From Solobacterium sp. (lineage in GTDB: Bacteria; Bacillota_I; Bacilli_A; Erysipelotrichales; Erysipelotrichaceae), in contig JAFOLE010000312.1 of the NCBI GenBank assembly GCA_017419465.1, positions 1 through 11,880 on the forward strand: a stretch of 11,880 nt of DNA, given 5' to 3'. The notes under the pieces were generated by a model. The model did not search any database and was not told the DNA's origin. It was given only the letters and a program-made list of their open reading frames with translations. Both the position numbers and the translations under genes were made by a program. Shown here piece after piece: positions 6,152 to 11,880 of the stretch (positions are counted from its first letter, which is position 1; each line of letters starts with the position of its first letter).

Positions 6152-6185
6152 GGAAGGGCAGATTATGTATACATGCTGCACTTCC
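6152..6185 (+). promoter_or_regulatory. 5' leader hairpin directly before the EIIA ribosome binding site
   Basis: The leader can fold over 34 bases: GGAAG 6152-6156 pairs with CTTCC 6181-6185, GCAG 6158-6161 with CTGC 6176-6179, and ATG 6165-6167 with CAT 6172-6174 around a TATA loop. The apex is the 10-bp palindrome ATGTATACAT. The stem ends exactly where the Shine-Dalgarno GGAGG begins (6186). It may protect the 5' end or influence initiation; neither role is shown. Confidence 0.45.
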
Positions 6186-6197
6186 GGAGGAGAGAAA

Positions 6198-6629
6198 ATG
6201 AGATATGTAGTTATGGTAAGTCACGGTGAATTCGCGCCGGGACTTCGGTCTGCTGTCTTTATGATGACAGGACCGAAAGACGAAGTTCTTTGCACCAACC
6301 TTCGCGCAGATATGAGCGCAGATCAGTTCCAGGACAATTTCCGTGAACTGGTGGCACCGATTGCCGCGGATGACGAAGTAATTCTTCTCTGCGATATTCT
6401 CGGCGGTTCTCCGATGACAAAGTCCCTCGAAGTTCTGTCTGAGCGTGGTCTGCTCGACACTGCGATCGTTCTCACCGGCATGAACATGCCGATGGCTATG
6501 ACAGCAGTCATCATGAAGGACGTTCTCGAAGACAGAGAAGCGCTGAAGAACACAATTATCAGCGAAGCACAGAATGCAGTCGCAGAGTTCAAGCCGGTTG
6601 CGGATGAAGACTCTGACGACGATATCTGA
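6198..6629 (+). CDS. manX: PTS mannose-family EIIA component
   Basis: This 143-residue cytosolic phosphotransfer protein takes phosphate from HPr and passes it to EIIB. The phosphorylated residue is H9 in V7-S8-H9-G10-E-F-A-P-G-L, the typical position near the N-terminus of the ManX/EIIA-Man fold. The second hallmark, D-I-L-G-G-S-P near residues 69-75, is also present. The length fits a stand-alone EIIA (E. coli ManX carries EIIA and EIIB in one chain). The C-terminus is a short acidic tail (DEDSDDDI). The start at 6198 is chosen because GGAGGAGAG (6186-6194) lies just upstream and the protein then begins MRYVVMVSHG as in relatives; an earlier in-frame ATG at 6150 would fall inside the leader hairpin. 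It is the first gene of a four-gene PTS operon under the cre-bearing promoter. The exact sugar cannot be read from the sequence. Confidence 0.93.
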   Translation: MRYVVMVSHGEFAPGLRSAVFMMTGPKDEVLCTNLRADMSADQFQDNFRELVAPIAADDEVILLCDILGGSPMTKSLEVLSERGLLDTAIVLTGMNMPMAMTAVIMKDVLEDREALKNTIISEAQNAVAEFKPVADEDSDDDI

Positions 6630-6686
6630 TTCAGGAAGTAACACAGTTTTGTGAAATCATAGTTAAGGAGGATAATACTACATCTT

Positions 6687-7184
6687 ATGATCACATTCAT
6701 GCGTGTTGACGACCGTATCATTCACGGTCAGATTATCACCCGCTGGTCCAAGGAATATCCTTGCGACGGTATCATCGCGGTAAATGACAAGGCAGCTACA
6801 ACTCCCGTTCTGAAGCAGAGCTTTGTCGCTTCCACCGAGAAGAAGGTATTCATCTGGACGATGGAACACTTCCTCGAGAATGCAAAGAAGGTATTTGAGA
6901 GTCCGAAGCACTACTTCCTGATCACAAAGAACCCGCTCGACATGGCTACCATTCTCGTTGACAACGGCTTCGTTCCGAACAACGTTAAGGAACTCATCAT
7001 TGGTCCGTGCAACGATCGTCCGGGAACTGTCAAGCTCGGAAACAACCAGTCCATCACTCAGGAAGAAGCAGAAGCTCTTGAGAAGATCTGGAAGAAGGGC
7101 TACACCGTTACATTCGCGCTCGTTCGTGAGACAGCGATCGGTGAATGGCCGAAGTTCCGCGGCCAGTTCGGCTTCAAAGACTGA
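6687..7184 (+). CDS. PTS mannose/fructose/sorbose-family EIIB component
   Basis: This 165-residue cytosolic EIIB receives phosphate from EIIA and donates it to the sugar during transport. The active-site histidine is H13 in the family signature R6-V-D-D-R10-I-I-H13-G-Q15-I-x-T-x-W. The length is typical of the family. It lies 57 bases after EIIA and 137 bases before EIIC. The start at 6687 follows the family's usual N-terminus (MITFxRVDDR), but the only good Shine-Dalgarno, AAGGAGG at 6665-6671, is 15 bases upstream, which is long. No in-frame ATG, GTG or TTG lies closer to it. The family is certain. Sugar specificity may be mannose, glucose, fructose or an aminosugar; the two isomerase-like genes upstream favour a hexose handled as mannose-6-P. 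Confidence 0.94.
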   Translation: MITFMRVDDRIIHGQIITRWSKEYPCDGIIAVNDKAATTPVLKQSFVASTEKKVFIWTMEHFLENAKKVFESPKHYFLITKNPLDMATILVDNGFVPNNVKELIIGPCNDRPGTVKLGNNQSITQEEAEALEKIWKKGYTVTFALVRETAIGEWPKFRGQFGFKD

Positions 7185-7264
7185 GTACATCTCAGTAACG
7201 GAAACGAGAGTTTCCAAAACACTATGGTCAGATCCTGAATAACATAGGGGAGATCACGTTCAGG
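7180..7264 (+). other. Structured EIIB-EIIC intergenic region with three hairpins
   Basis: The 137-base gap between EIIB and EIIC holds three inverted repeats in a row. ACTGAG 7180-7185 pairs with CTCAGT 7191-7196 across a 5-base loop and overlaps the EIIB stop codon. GGAAAC 7200-7205 pairs with GTTTCC 7210-7215 around a GAGA tetraloop of the stable GNRA class. CCTGAA 7234-7239 pairs with TTCAGG 7259-7264 around a 19-base loop. None is followed by a T-run, so they are not ordinary terminators. The rest, 7265-7321, is AT-rich and ends in the EIIC ribosome binding site. An RNA-processing or stability role is possible; it is inference. Confidence 0.5.
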
Positions 7265-7321
7265 TATTTGATAAATAAATGCTATTAAAAACAAAAATTT
7301 ACTGAAAGGGGTTTGGATTTT

Positions 7322-8167
7322 ATGGCAATTTCTTGGTTCCAGGCTGCCATGCTCGGTATCATGTCCATGTTTGCGGCATCTACCATCGCCTGCCTGGGTA
7401 CAACAGTTGGTAACTATACACTGAACCGTCCTCTGATCGCTTCCCTGTTCGTCGGCCTTATCATGGGCGATGTCAAGGGCTGCATTCAGATCGCGATTCC
7501 GATGCAGGTTATCTACATTGCATTAGTTACTCCCGGAGGAACAGTCGCTGCTGACCTCCGCGCTGTCTCCTACATTGGTATTCCTCTTGCATATGTAACC
7601 GCTAAGAGCCAGGGACTGGATCTCGGCGGCGCAGAAGCAGCTGGTATTGCCGGCGCAATGGGCGCTCTCGTAGGTACTGTCGGTACTGTCCAGTTCTACG
7701 GAACAGCTGTCATGAACCTCATCTGGCAGCACATTGGATGGGCTGAGCTCGACAAGGGCAACTTCAAGATCCTGACATCTGTTGAAACATGGATGCCGAT
7801 CATCTCGCACCTTGTTATCTCCTTCATCCCGGTCATGCTGATCAACCGTTTCGGATCCCAGGCTGTTTACACATTCCGTGAAGCACTCCCGATGGATTCC
7901 TGGTATATGAAGGCTCTCTTCACCGTCGGTAGCATGCTTCCGGCAGTCGGAATGGGCATCCTGCTCAACTCCGTCGTTACGAAGCCGACAGACCTGATTT
8001 ACTTCATCTTCGGTTTCACACTGGCACGTTCCATGGGTCTCACCCTGATCGCTGCTACCTGCGTAGCTGCAGTCTTCGCTCTGATTAACTTCCAGATGAA
8101 GATGAACGCTCTCGAATCCAAGAAGGGCGGCGCAGTTGCTGTTGATGAAGAAGAGGAGGATATTTAA
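7322..8167 (+). CDS. manY: PTS mannose-family EIIC membrane component
   Basis: This 281-residue integral membrane protein forms the sugar channel together with EIID. It shows the family's repeated hydrophobic segments and hallmark loops: GTTVGNYTLNRPLIASLFVG near 24-43, GDVKGCIQIAIPMQVIYIA soon after, then GGTVAADLRAVSYIGIPLAY. The C-terminal end is an acidic cytosolic tail (DEEEEDI). The length agrees with ManY-type EIIC. The start is set at ATG 7322 because AAAGGGG (7305-7311) lies ten bases upstream; an in-frame TTG at 7313 would be one base from that site. EIID follows two bases after the stop codon, so the pair is coupled. Codons such as GCT, GTT, GGT and CGT are more frequent here than in the upstream isomerase genes, as expected for high expression. 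Family certain, sugar unknown. Confidence 0.94.
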   Translation: MAISWFQAAMLGIMSMFAASTIACLGTTVGNYTLNRPLIASLFVGLIMGDVKGCIQIAIPMQVIYIALVTPGGTVAADLRAVSYIGIPLAYVTAKSQGLDLGGAEAAGIAGAMGALVGTVGTVQFYGTAVMNLIWQHIGWAELDKGNFKILTSVETWMPIISHLVISFIPVMLINRFGSQAVYTFREALPMDSWYMKALFTVGSMLPAVGMGILLNSVVTKPTDLIYFIFGFTLARSMGLTLIAATCVAAVFALINFQMKMNALESKKGGAVAVDEEEEDI

Positions 8168-8169
8168 CA

Positions 8170-8991
8170 ATGGCTGAAAAGAAAGTAACGAAGGCAACGT
8201 TAAACAAGTCCTTCTGGCGTTGGTTCTATGGAAACCTGACCTGCTTCACACAGGAACACATGCAGACATTCGGTTACATGTGGTCCATGCTCCCGATTAT
8301 CCAGGAACTCTATTCCGATAAGGCAGAGCAGCAGGAAAAACTCCGTACATATTCGCCTTTCTTCAACACTGAGCCGCAGATCGGATCGATCGTTGTCGGT
8401 ATCACAGCTGGTCTTGAAGAAGCTCGCGCTAACGGCGCAGGCGACATCGATGATGAAATGATCAACGGTATCCGTGCTGGTCTCATGGGCCCGCTCGCTG
8501 GTATCGGTAACTCCCTCATCGTTGGTACATACATTCCTATCCTGCTTGGTATCGCTCTTGGTTTCTCCAACGGCGGTTCCATCGCTGGTATCCTGTTCTA
8601 CATCATCGTCTGGAACGCTACATCCATCTGGTTCCAGAGAACAATTTACATGAAGGGCTACGCTCTCGGCGGAAACGCTGTCGAAGTCATCGTTGGTGAC
8701 CGTGCTACAGCGCTCCGTGAGTCCGCAGTTCTCCTTGGCCAGGTCATCGTCGGTGCGATGTCTGCTTCCTGGGTCAACATCACAACTTCCCTGAAGTTCG
8801 GTGAAGTCTCTCTCCAGAACAACCTGGATGGTGCTTACCCTGGTGTTGTCACCATGCTGTTCGTACTGCTTTGCTGGTACCTCATGTCCAAGAAGAAGAT
8901 GTCCGCAGTCAAGGTCATGGGCCTCATGCTCCTGATCGCGATCGTTGGTGTTCTCATCGGCGTCTTCGACCCGGGACTGTCCTACGAATAA
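8170..8991 (+). CDS. manZ: PTS mannose-family EIID membrane component
   Basis: This 273-residue protein is the EIID subunit, found only in the mannose class of PTS permeases, which completes the membrane channel with EIIC. Recognisable features are the N-terminal SFWRWFYGNLTCFTQEHMQT region, with the GYMWSMLPIIQELY helix following. The central GIRAGLMGPLAGIGNSLIVG stretch corresponds to the family's 'G-x-M-G-P-L-A-G-x-G-D-S' loop, with N in place of the usual D. Hydrophobic helices fill the C-terminal third. The length is normal for ManZ. AGGAGGA at 8154-8160, ten bases before the start, supports ATG 8170. It is the last gene of the operon and is followed by a strong terminator at 9018-9051. 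Codon use resembles EIIC. Specificity remains open. Confidence 0.94.
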   Translation: MAEKKVTKATLNKSFWRWFYGNLTCFTQEHMQTFGYMWSMLPIIQELYSDKAEQQEKLRTYSPFFNTEPQIGSIVVGITAGLEEARANGAGDIDDEMINGIRAGLMGPLAGIGNSLIVGTYIPILLGIALGFSNGGSIAGILFYIIVWNATSIWFQRTIYMKGYALGGNAVEVIVGDRATALRESAVLLGQVIVGAMSASWVNITTSLKFGEVSLQNNLDGAYPGVVTMLFVLLCWYLMSKKKMSAVKVMGLMLLIAIVGVLIGVFDPGLSYE

Positions 8992-9017
8992 TTCCTTATT
9001 CGATAGTACAAATTACA

Positions 9018-9051
9018 AACGCTGCTTTTTCTCCCGAAGCAGCGTTTTTTT
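9018..9051 (+). terminator. Strong terminator of the PTS operon
   Basis: A perfect 10-bp stem (AACGCTGCTT 9018-9027, AAGCAGCGTT 9037-9046) with a 9-base loop is followed by T residues through 9051, so the T-tract is at least seven long counting the stem end. It lies 27 bases after the EIID stop codon. It is the clearest terminator in the window. Confidence 0.93.
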
Positions 9052-9078
9052 GATACACTAATCGGGTGAGGTTATATC

Positions 9079-9366
9079 ATGGCTAAAATAACAAATCAGG
9101 AACGTGACCAGATCAAACTGGAGATTCAGGAAGAGAACATTGTACTGATGCGCGTGAAGCGGTATGTGCAGTATGGTTTTCTGATGTTTTCCGTATGCGT
9201 ACTGTTTCTGTTTACATTCCTGAAAAACAGCACGTCTCCCTGGCGTATCATCGTCATCGTACTGGCAGTGATTCTCGGCATCTTTACGCTGTTCAGCTAC
9301 ACTGCGTACCGCCGCGGACGCAAGCATGTCCTGGATCGGATCAACTATCTTGACGCAAACAAATAA
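9079..9366 (+). CDS. Small two-helix membrane protein, hypothetical
   Basis: This is a 95-residue protein of unrecognised family. A charged, probably helical N-terminus (about 1-28, starting MAKITNQERDQ) precedes two hydrophobic helices at about 32-48 and 57-77. The short loop between them carries NSTSPWR. A basic end (YRRGRKHVLDRINYLDANK) follows. Positive charges just before helix 1 and after helix 2 predict that both ends face the cytosol. GTGAGG at 9066-9071 supports the start. The gene lies 28 bases after the PTS terminator, and I see no convincing promoter in that gap, so it may depend on readthrough. A terminator overlaps its stop codon. No function is proposed. Confidence 0.75.
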   Translation: MAKITNQERDQIKLEIQEENIVLMRVKRYVQYGFLMFSVCVLFLFTFLKNSTSPWRIIVIVLAVILGIFTLFSYTAYRRGRKHVLDRINYLDANK

Positions 9367-9390
9367 TGTCATGGCTTCATGACATTTTTT
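9365..9390 (+). terminator. Intrinsic terminator overlapping the stop codon of the small membrane protein gene
   Basis: AATGTCATG at 9365-9373 pairs perfectly over nine bases with CATGACATT at 9378-9386 around a GCTT loop, and the T-run continues to 9390. The hairpin begins within the TAA stop codon (9364-9366). The ribosome binding site of the cyclase gene follows five bases later, leaving no room for a new promoter between them. Confidence 0.85.
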
Positions 9391-9409
9391 ATACGGAGGA
9401 GAACTCATT

Positions 9410-9958
9410 ATGCTTGTCGATCTGACACTGGAAATCACACCGGAGATCGCTGCACAGCACGGTATGCATGCAGGAAAGCTTCCGGGGCATCTCGGAACCC
9501 ATTTCGATGTGATGAATAAAGCCTTTCCGCTGGACTATACCACGCGGGAGGCAATCGTGTTTGATGTTTCATCGATCAAAGACCGGGAGATTGAGCCGGA
9601 AGATATCGATCTGTCGCTGATTCATGCGGATATGTTTGTCGGCTTTCGCACCGGGTTCATCGAAGAACACGGATACGGAACGGATACGTACCGGCATGAC
9701 CATCCGCAACTGTCCATGCGCCTGGTGGACGAACTTCTGAAGAAACACATTTCCATCATCGGCATCGACTTTGCGGGAATCCGCCGCGGGAAGGAACATA
9801 CCCCGGCCGATCAGTACTGCGCAGATCACGGCGTATTCATTGTCGAAAATCTTGTCGGTCTTGACAGGGTGATCGGACATTCCGTCATTCATACGTATCC
9901 GATGAGGTACAGCGGCATCACCGGACTTCCGTGCCGGGTGATTGCGGAAACGGAATAA
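9410..9958 (+). CDS. Cyclase/kynurenine formamidase-family metal-dependent hydrolase
   Basis: This 182-residue cytosolic protein belongs to the 'putative cyclase' family, which includes bacterial kynurenine formamidase and polyketide or isatin hydrolases. It begins with the family's 'DLTLEIT' strand and carries the metal motif H27-L-G-T-H31-F-D33. The usual proline after this motif is methionine here (HLGTHFDVM). Later conserved elements are G118-I-D120-F-A-G, H130-T-P-A-D, and D139-H140-G-V-F-I-V-E146-N-L, which supplies the usual glutamate. It is shorter than many relatives (about 200-260 residues). GGAGGAG at 9395-9401 supports the start. It sits directly behind a terminator with no promoter gap, so expression probably comes from readthrough or a promoter inside the previous gene. 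The substrate cannot be inferred from the neighbours. Confidence 0.87.
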   Translation: MLVDLTLEITPEIAAQHGMHAGKLPGHLGTHFDVMNKAFPLDYTTREAIVFDVSSIKDREIEPEDIDLSLIHADMFVGFRTGFIEEHGYGTDTYRHDHPQLSMRLVDELLKKHISIIGIDFAGIRRGKEHTPADQYCADHGVFIVENLVGLDRVIGHSVIHTYPMRYSGITGLPCRVIAETE

Positions 9959-9961
9959 ATG

Positions 9962-9989
9962 AAAAACGGCATCCGTCATGGATGCCGTT
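9962..9989 (-). terminator. Intrinsic terminator of the GT14 glycosyltransferase gene
   Basis: A 10-bp perfect stem (AACGGCATCC 9965-9974, GGATGCCGTT 9980-9989) with a GTCAT loop is followed on the minus strand by a run of T (bases 9966-9962 read as TTTTT). It lies five bases beyond the stop codon of the minus-strand gene. On the plus strand it is not followed by T residues, so it would serve the convergent cyclase gene poorly. Confidence 0.85.
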
Positions 9990-9993
9990 CTGC

Positions 9994-10938
9994 TCAGCGG
10001 AGCTTGTCAACGAACTCGTTGAATTCGTCTTCCGTATATTCTTTCTGTTTGTCTTCGACCGCCGGTTTCTGATAGCCTTCGTTGTATTTCTCCAGCATTT
10101 CCTTATACAGTTCTTCATCTTCCGTATCGAAGAACTGTCCGCCGAAGAGAGCTTCCGGATGGGCATTCAGTACCTCCCGGCTGAGCGGGCGGGCGCTCTG
10201 GCTTTCAATCCAGGAGCCGCTCGGACCGACCACGCGAAGATCCCTGTTTATATGGGGATGATCCGGGAGATATTTATCCATCATCATGAAGTAGACGTTT
10301 TCTTCCGGATACCAGGAGAGCTTGAACTTATCACTGCAGTAGGGGTAATTCTCCGCCAGTACCGCAGCGGTTTCTTTTGTGAGGATGAACCACGGACTTC
10401 CGATCTTGATCTTTTCGTCCAGTGTGCGGCGCACGCCGATCAGATTCAGAAAGTTTGCGGCAGCCTTGGTATTCCATCTTACCCAGCGGTTGGTCGGAAA
10501 CTGCAGCATATTCGTATAGGTGTAATACTTCAGTGTCTTCGGACGCAGGGCAGGGTCTTCATCCTCGGTCCGGTCAATATAGTAGTAGTCACCGGGATTC
10601 TGTTCGAGGAACGAAACGATCTCACTGCGTGGCTTCACCGGCAGCATCCCCTCCGTCAGATTGATGAAGTAATCAAACTCCGCATCCTCATAGGCAAGCG
10701 CGTCCGCCATCTGAAGCAGCGTTCCGCGTGCCAGAGACATGTCGCCTTCCTGGGCGAACTCAAGCCGTCTTGAAATATGCACACGGCGGCTTCCCGCAAA
10801 GGCGACGGTCACCTCATCGCGGGCTTTATCATCGGACACCATGATGAATACATGATCGCCCTGTTTTACCAGCTGCTGGCATACCGGGACAATATCGTAG
10901 AATTTGCGTCCCGAACACAATAAATAAGCAATTCTCAT
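9994..10938 (-). CDS. GT14-type (core-2/I-branching-like) glycosyltransferase
   Basis: This 314-residue protein matches bacterial members of glycosyltransferase family 14, the beta-1,6-N-acetylglucosaminyltransferase 'Branch' fold. The N-terminal MRIAYLLCSG strand begins a Rossmann-like half. The conserved core F91-I-N-L-T-E-G-M-L-P100-V-K replaces the family's 'x-L-L-S-G-x-D-x-P-L-K'. G180-S-P-W-F-I-L-T-K-E189 and P211-E-E-N-V-Y-F-M-M-M220 follow; the latter carries the acidic residue expected to be the catalytic base (E212 or E213). The last 50 residues are highly charged. No signal peptide or membrane helix is seen, so it is probably cytosolic and acts on an activated sugar. Its acceptor, perhaps in a surface or exopolysaccharide, is unknown. 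It is a single-gene unit, divergent from the ROK kinase and followed by its own terminator. The start is unusual: an extended -10 lies eight bases upstream and there is no ribosome binding site. Confidence 0.88.
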   Translation of the reverse strand: MRIAYLLCSGRKFYDIVPVCQQLVKQGDHVFIMVSDDKARDEVTVAFAGSRRVHISRRLEFAQEGDMSLARGTLLQMADALAYEDAEFDYFINLTEGMLPVKPRSEIVSFLEQNPGDYYYIDRTEDEDPALRPKTLKYYTYTNMLQFPTNRWVRWNTKAAANFLNLIGVRRTLDEKIKIGSPWFILTKETAAVLAENYPYCSDKFKLSWYPEENVYFMMMDKYLPDHPHINRDLRVVGPSGSWIESQSARPLSREVLNAHPEALFGGQFFDTEDEELYKEMLEKYNEGYQKPAVEDKQKEYTEDEFNEFVDKLR

Positions 10939-10946
10939 ACCCGAAA

Positions 10947-10955
10947 ATTATACCA
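10947..10955 (-). promoter_or_regulatory. Extended -10 promoter of the GT14 gene, eight bases before its ATG
   Basis: Read on the minus strand, bases 10955-10947 are TGGTATAAT, a perfect extended -10. No good -35 is seen at normal spacing. The -10 ends eight bases before the start codon at 10938, so transcription would begin at or within a few bases of the ATG, giving a leaderless message. Confidence 0.65.
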
Positions 10956-10973
10956 TCTGCGAGGATTCGATGC

Positions 10974-11003
10974 TTGTCGAAAAAGGAAACGGATACGTAT
11001 AAT
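10974..11003 (+). promoter_or_regulatory. Promoter of the ROK kinase gene
   Basis: TTGTCG at 10974-10979 and a perfect TATAAT at 10998-11003 are 18 bp apart. Transcription would start near 11010, leaving a 40-base leader. A 12-bp palindrome TAATAATTATTA (11000-11011) overlaps the -10 and the start point, and its half AATTATTA recurs at 11022-11029. All of this is A/T-only and could be chance. Confidence 0.6.
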
Positions 11004-11049
11004 AATTATTAGAGTTTCACGAATTATTACGGAGGATAATAAAGGGTTT

Positions 11050-11880
11050 ATGAGCGATTACTGTGTAGGCATTGATATCGGCGGAACAACCGTAAAATGC
11101 GGCCTGTTCAAGGTGAACGGCGAACTGGAAGAGAAGTGGGAAGTCCCCACCCGGAAAATTGACGCCGGCAAATTCATTCTTTCGGATGTGGCGCACGAGC
11201 TGAAGAAGCATATGGAAGCGCGTTATCTGAGCAATAAGGATCTGCGCGGTATCGGGATGGGTGTCCCGGGACCGGTGGAGCCGGACGGACATGTCAGTGT
11301 CTGCGTCAACCTCGGCTGGAAGGATGTCTGGCCCGCAAAGGAAATGGAAGAACTGATGGGCGGCGATGTCGTCTGTAAGGTCGGCAACGATGCCAACGTT
11401 GCGGCACTCGGTGAGATGTGGGTCGGCGGCGGTGTCGGTCATAATTCCATCGTTGCGGTCACCCTGGGAACCGGTGTCGGCGGCGGTATCATCATCGACG
11501 GAAAGATCGTTGCCGGTGCACACGGACTCGGCGGTGAAATCGGACACATGCATGTCCGTGATGATGAGCCGAATTTCTGCAACTGCGGCGGAAAGGGCTG
11601 CGTCGAACAGGCGGCCAGCGCAACCGGTATCCTCAATGAGGCAAAGCGGGTGCTTGCGTCCACGGATGAGCCGTCCGCGATGCGTGAATACGGCGAGGAA
11701 CTGTCCTGCCGTCTGGTATGCGACTGCGCAAAGGCAGGCGACAAGCTTGCGCTGCGGGCTCTTGAAACCAGTCTCGATTACCTCGGACAGGGACTTGCGC
11801 TGGTAGCGCATGTCGTGGATCCGGAAGTATTTGTCATCGGCGGCGGTGTATCCAAAGCCGGAACGTATCTGATCAACCTG
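11050..11880 (+). CDS. glcK: ROK-family sugar kinase, probably glucokinase (3' end outside window)
   Basis: The visible 277 residues are most of a ROK kinase (usually about 310-320 residues), which phosphorylates a hexose with ATP in the cytosol. The phosphate-binding motif D9-I-G-G-T-T-V-K16 begins the protein. The catalytic base is D114 in G112-N-D-A-N-V-A-A-L-G-E122, and an ATP-binding glycine loop L139-G-T-G-V-G-G-G146 follows. The sugar and zinc region is G161-G-E163-I-G-H166, then C177-N-C179-G-G-K-G-C184-V-E186, the ROK signature with three zinc cysteines and the zinc histidine H166. There is no N-terminal DNA-binding domain, so it is an enzyme, not a Mlc/NagC-type repressor. The start at 11050 has AAAGGG only three bases upstream, while a stronger GGAGG lies at 11031-11035. 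Glucose is the likeliest substrate; other hexoses or N-acetylaminosugars remain possible, so the symbol is tentative. Confidence 0.9.
   Translation, partial: MSDYCVGIDIGGTTVKCGLFKVNGELEEKWEVPTRKIDAGKFILSDVAHELKKHMEARYLSNKDLRGIGMGVPGPVEPDGHVSVCVNLGWKDVWPAKEMEELMGGDVVCKVGNDANVAALGEMWVGGGVGHNSIVAVTLGTGVGGGIIIDGKIVAGAHGLGGEIGHMHVRDDEPNFCNCGGKGCVEQAASATGILNEAKRVLASTDEPSAMREYGEELSCRLVCDCAKAGDKLALRALETSLDYLGQGLALVAHVVDPEVFVIGGGVSKAGTYLINL

Noticed and set aside
6150..6197. Earlier in-frame start for EIIA at 6150
   Set aside because: It would put 16 extra residues, encoded by the leader hairpin, before the family's normal N-terminus. The strong GGAGGAGAG favours 6198.
7313..7321. TTG start for EIIC at 7313
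   Set aside because: It lies one base from the Shine-Dalgarno, whereas the ATG at 7322 has ten-base spacing and gives a normal N-terminus.
9931..10773. A 280-codon plus-strand frame opposite the glycosyltransferase gene
   Set aside because: It overlaps the end of the cyclase gene and runs through a terminator. The minus frame has GT14 motifs; the plus frame has none.
1..11880. Defence system, prophage, insertion sequence, CRISPR array or integrated element
   Set aside because: No transposase, integrase, nuclease, toxin-antitoxin pair, repeat array, tRNA or attachment-site duplication was seen; the genes are metabolic and regulatory.

Overview
The window is low-to-mid-GC Gram-positive (Firmicutes/Bacillota) chromosomal DNA. 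The signs are strong AGGAGG-type ribosome binding sites, sigma-A-type promoters, intrinsic terminators with U-runs, a CcpA-type cre site and a split-subunit mannose-family PTS. The protein styles remind me of Erysipelotrichia, but I hold that family assignment loosely. No tRNA, rRNA, CRISPR array or insertion sequence was seen, and no gap between genes exceeds 150 bases.

Layout. (1) 1-378: the C-terminal part of an aldo/keto reductase (+), ending in a terminator. (2) 450-1004: a YfcE-type phosphodiesterase (-), convergent with it. (3) 1139-5107: a sugar-metabolism operon (+) with a GntR/HutC-type regulator, a ManA protein fused to a second cupin domain that looks like archaeal-type phosphoglucose isomerase, and a second, 575-residue class I mannose-6-phosphate isomerase-like protein whose N-terminal half resembles a nucleoside-kinase fold. 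(4) 5153-6048: two overlapping genes for small membrane proteins with their own promoter. (5) 6198-8991: a complete mannose-family PTS (EIIA, EIIB, EIIC, EIID) behind a promoter with a near-perfect cre in its spacer, closed by a strong terminator. (6) 9079-9958: a small two-helix membrane protein and a metal-dependent cyclase/formamidase-family protein. (7) 9994-10938: a GT14-type glycosyltransferase (-) that appears to be transcribed without a leader. (8) 11050-11880: the start of a ROK-family sugar kinase, probably glucokinase, running off the window.

How it fits together. The PTS would import hexose such as mannose, glucose or glucosamine and deliver it as the 6-phosphate. The ManA part of the fusion would turn mannose-6-P into fructose-6-P, and its C-terminal cupin could interconvert fructose-6-P and glucose-6-P in the same polypeptide. 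The GntR regulator probably senses a sugar phosphate and represses its own promoter through a 14-bp palindrome overlapping the -10 element. CcpA probably represses the PTS operon. The ROK kinase would feed internal free glucose into the same pool.

The most interesting items are the ManA/cupin-PGI fusion, the second PMI-like protein with an altered active-site position, the tail-anchored winged-helix-like protein encoded next to the PTS, and the leaderless GT14 gene.
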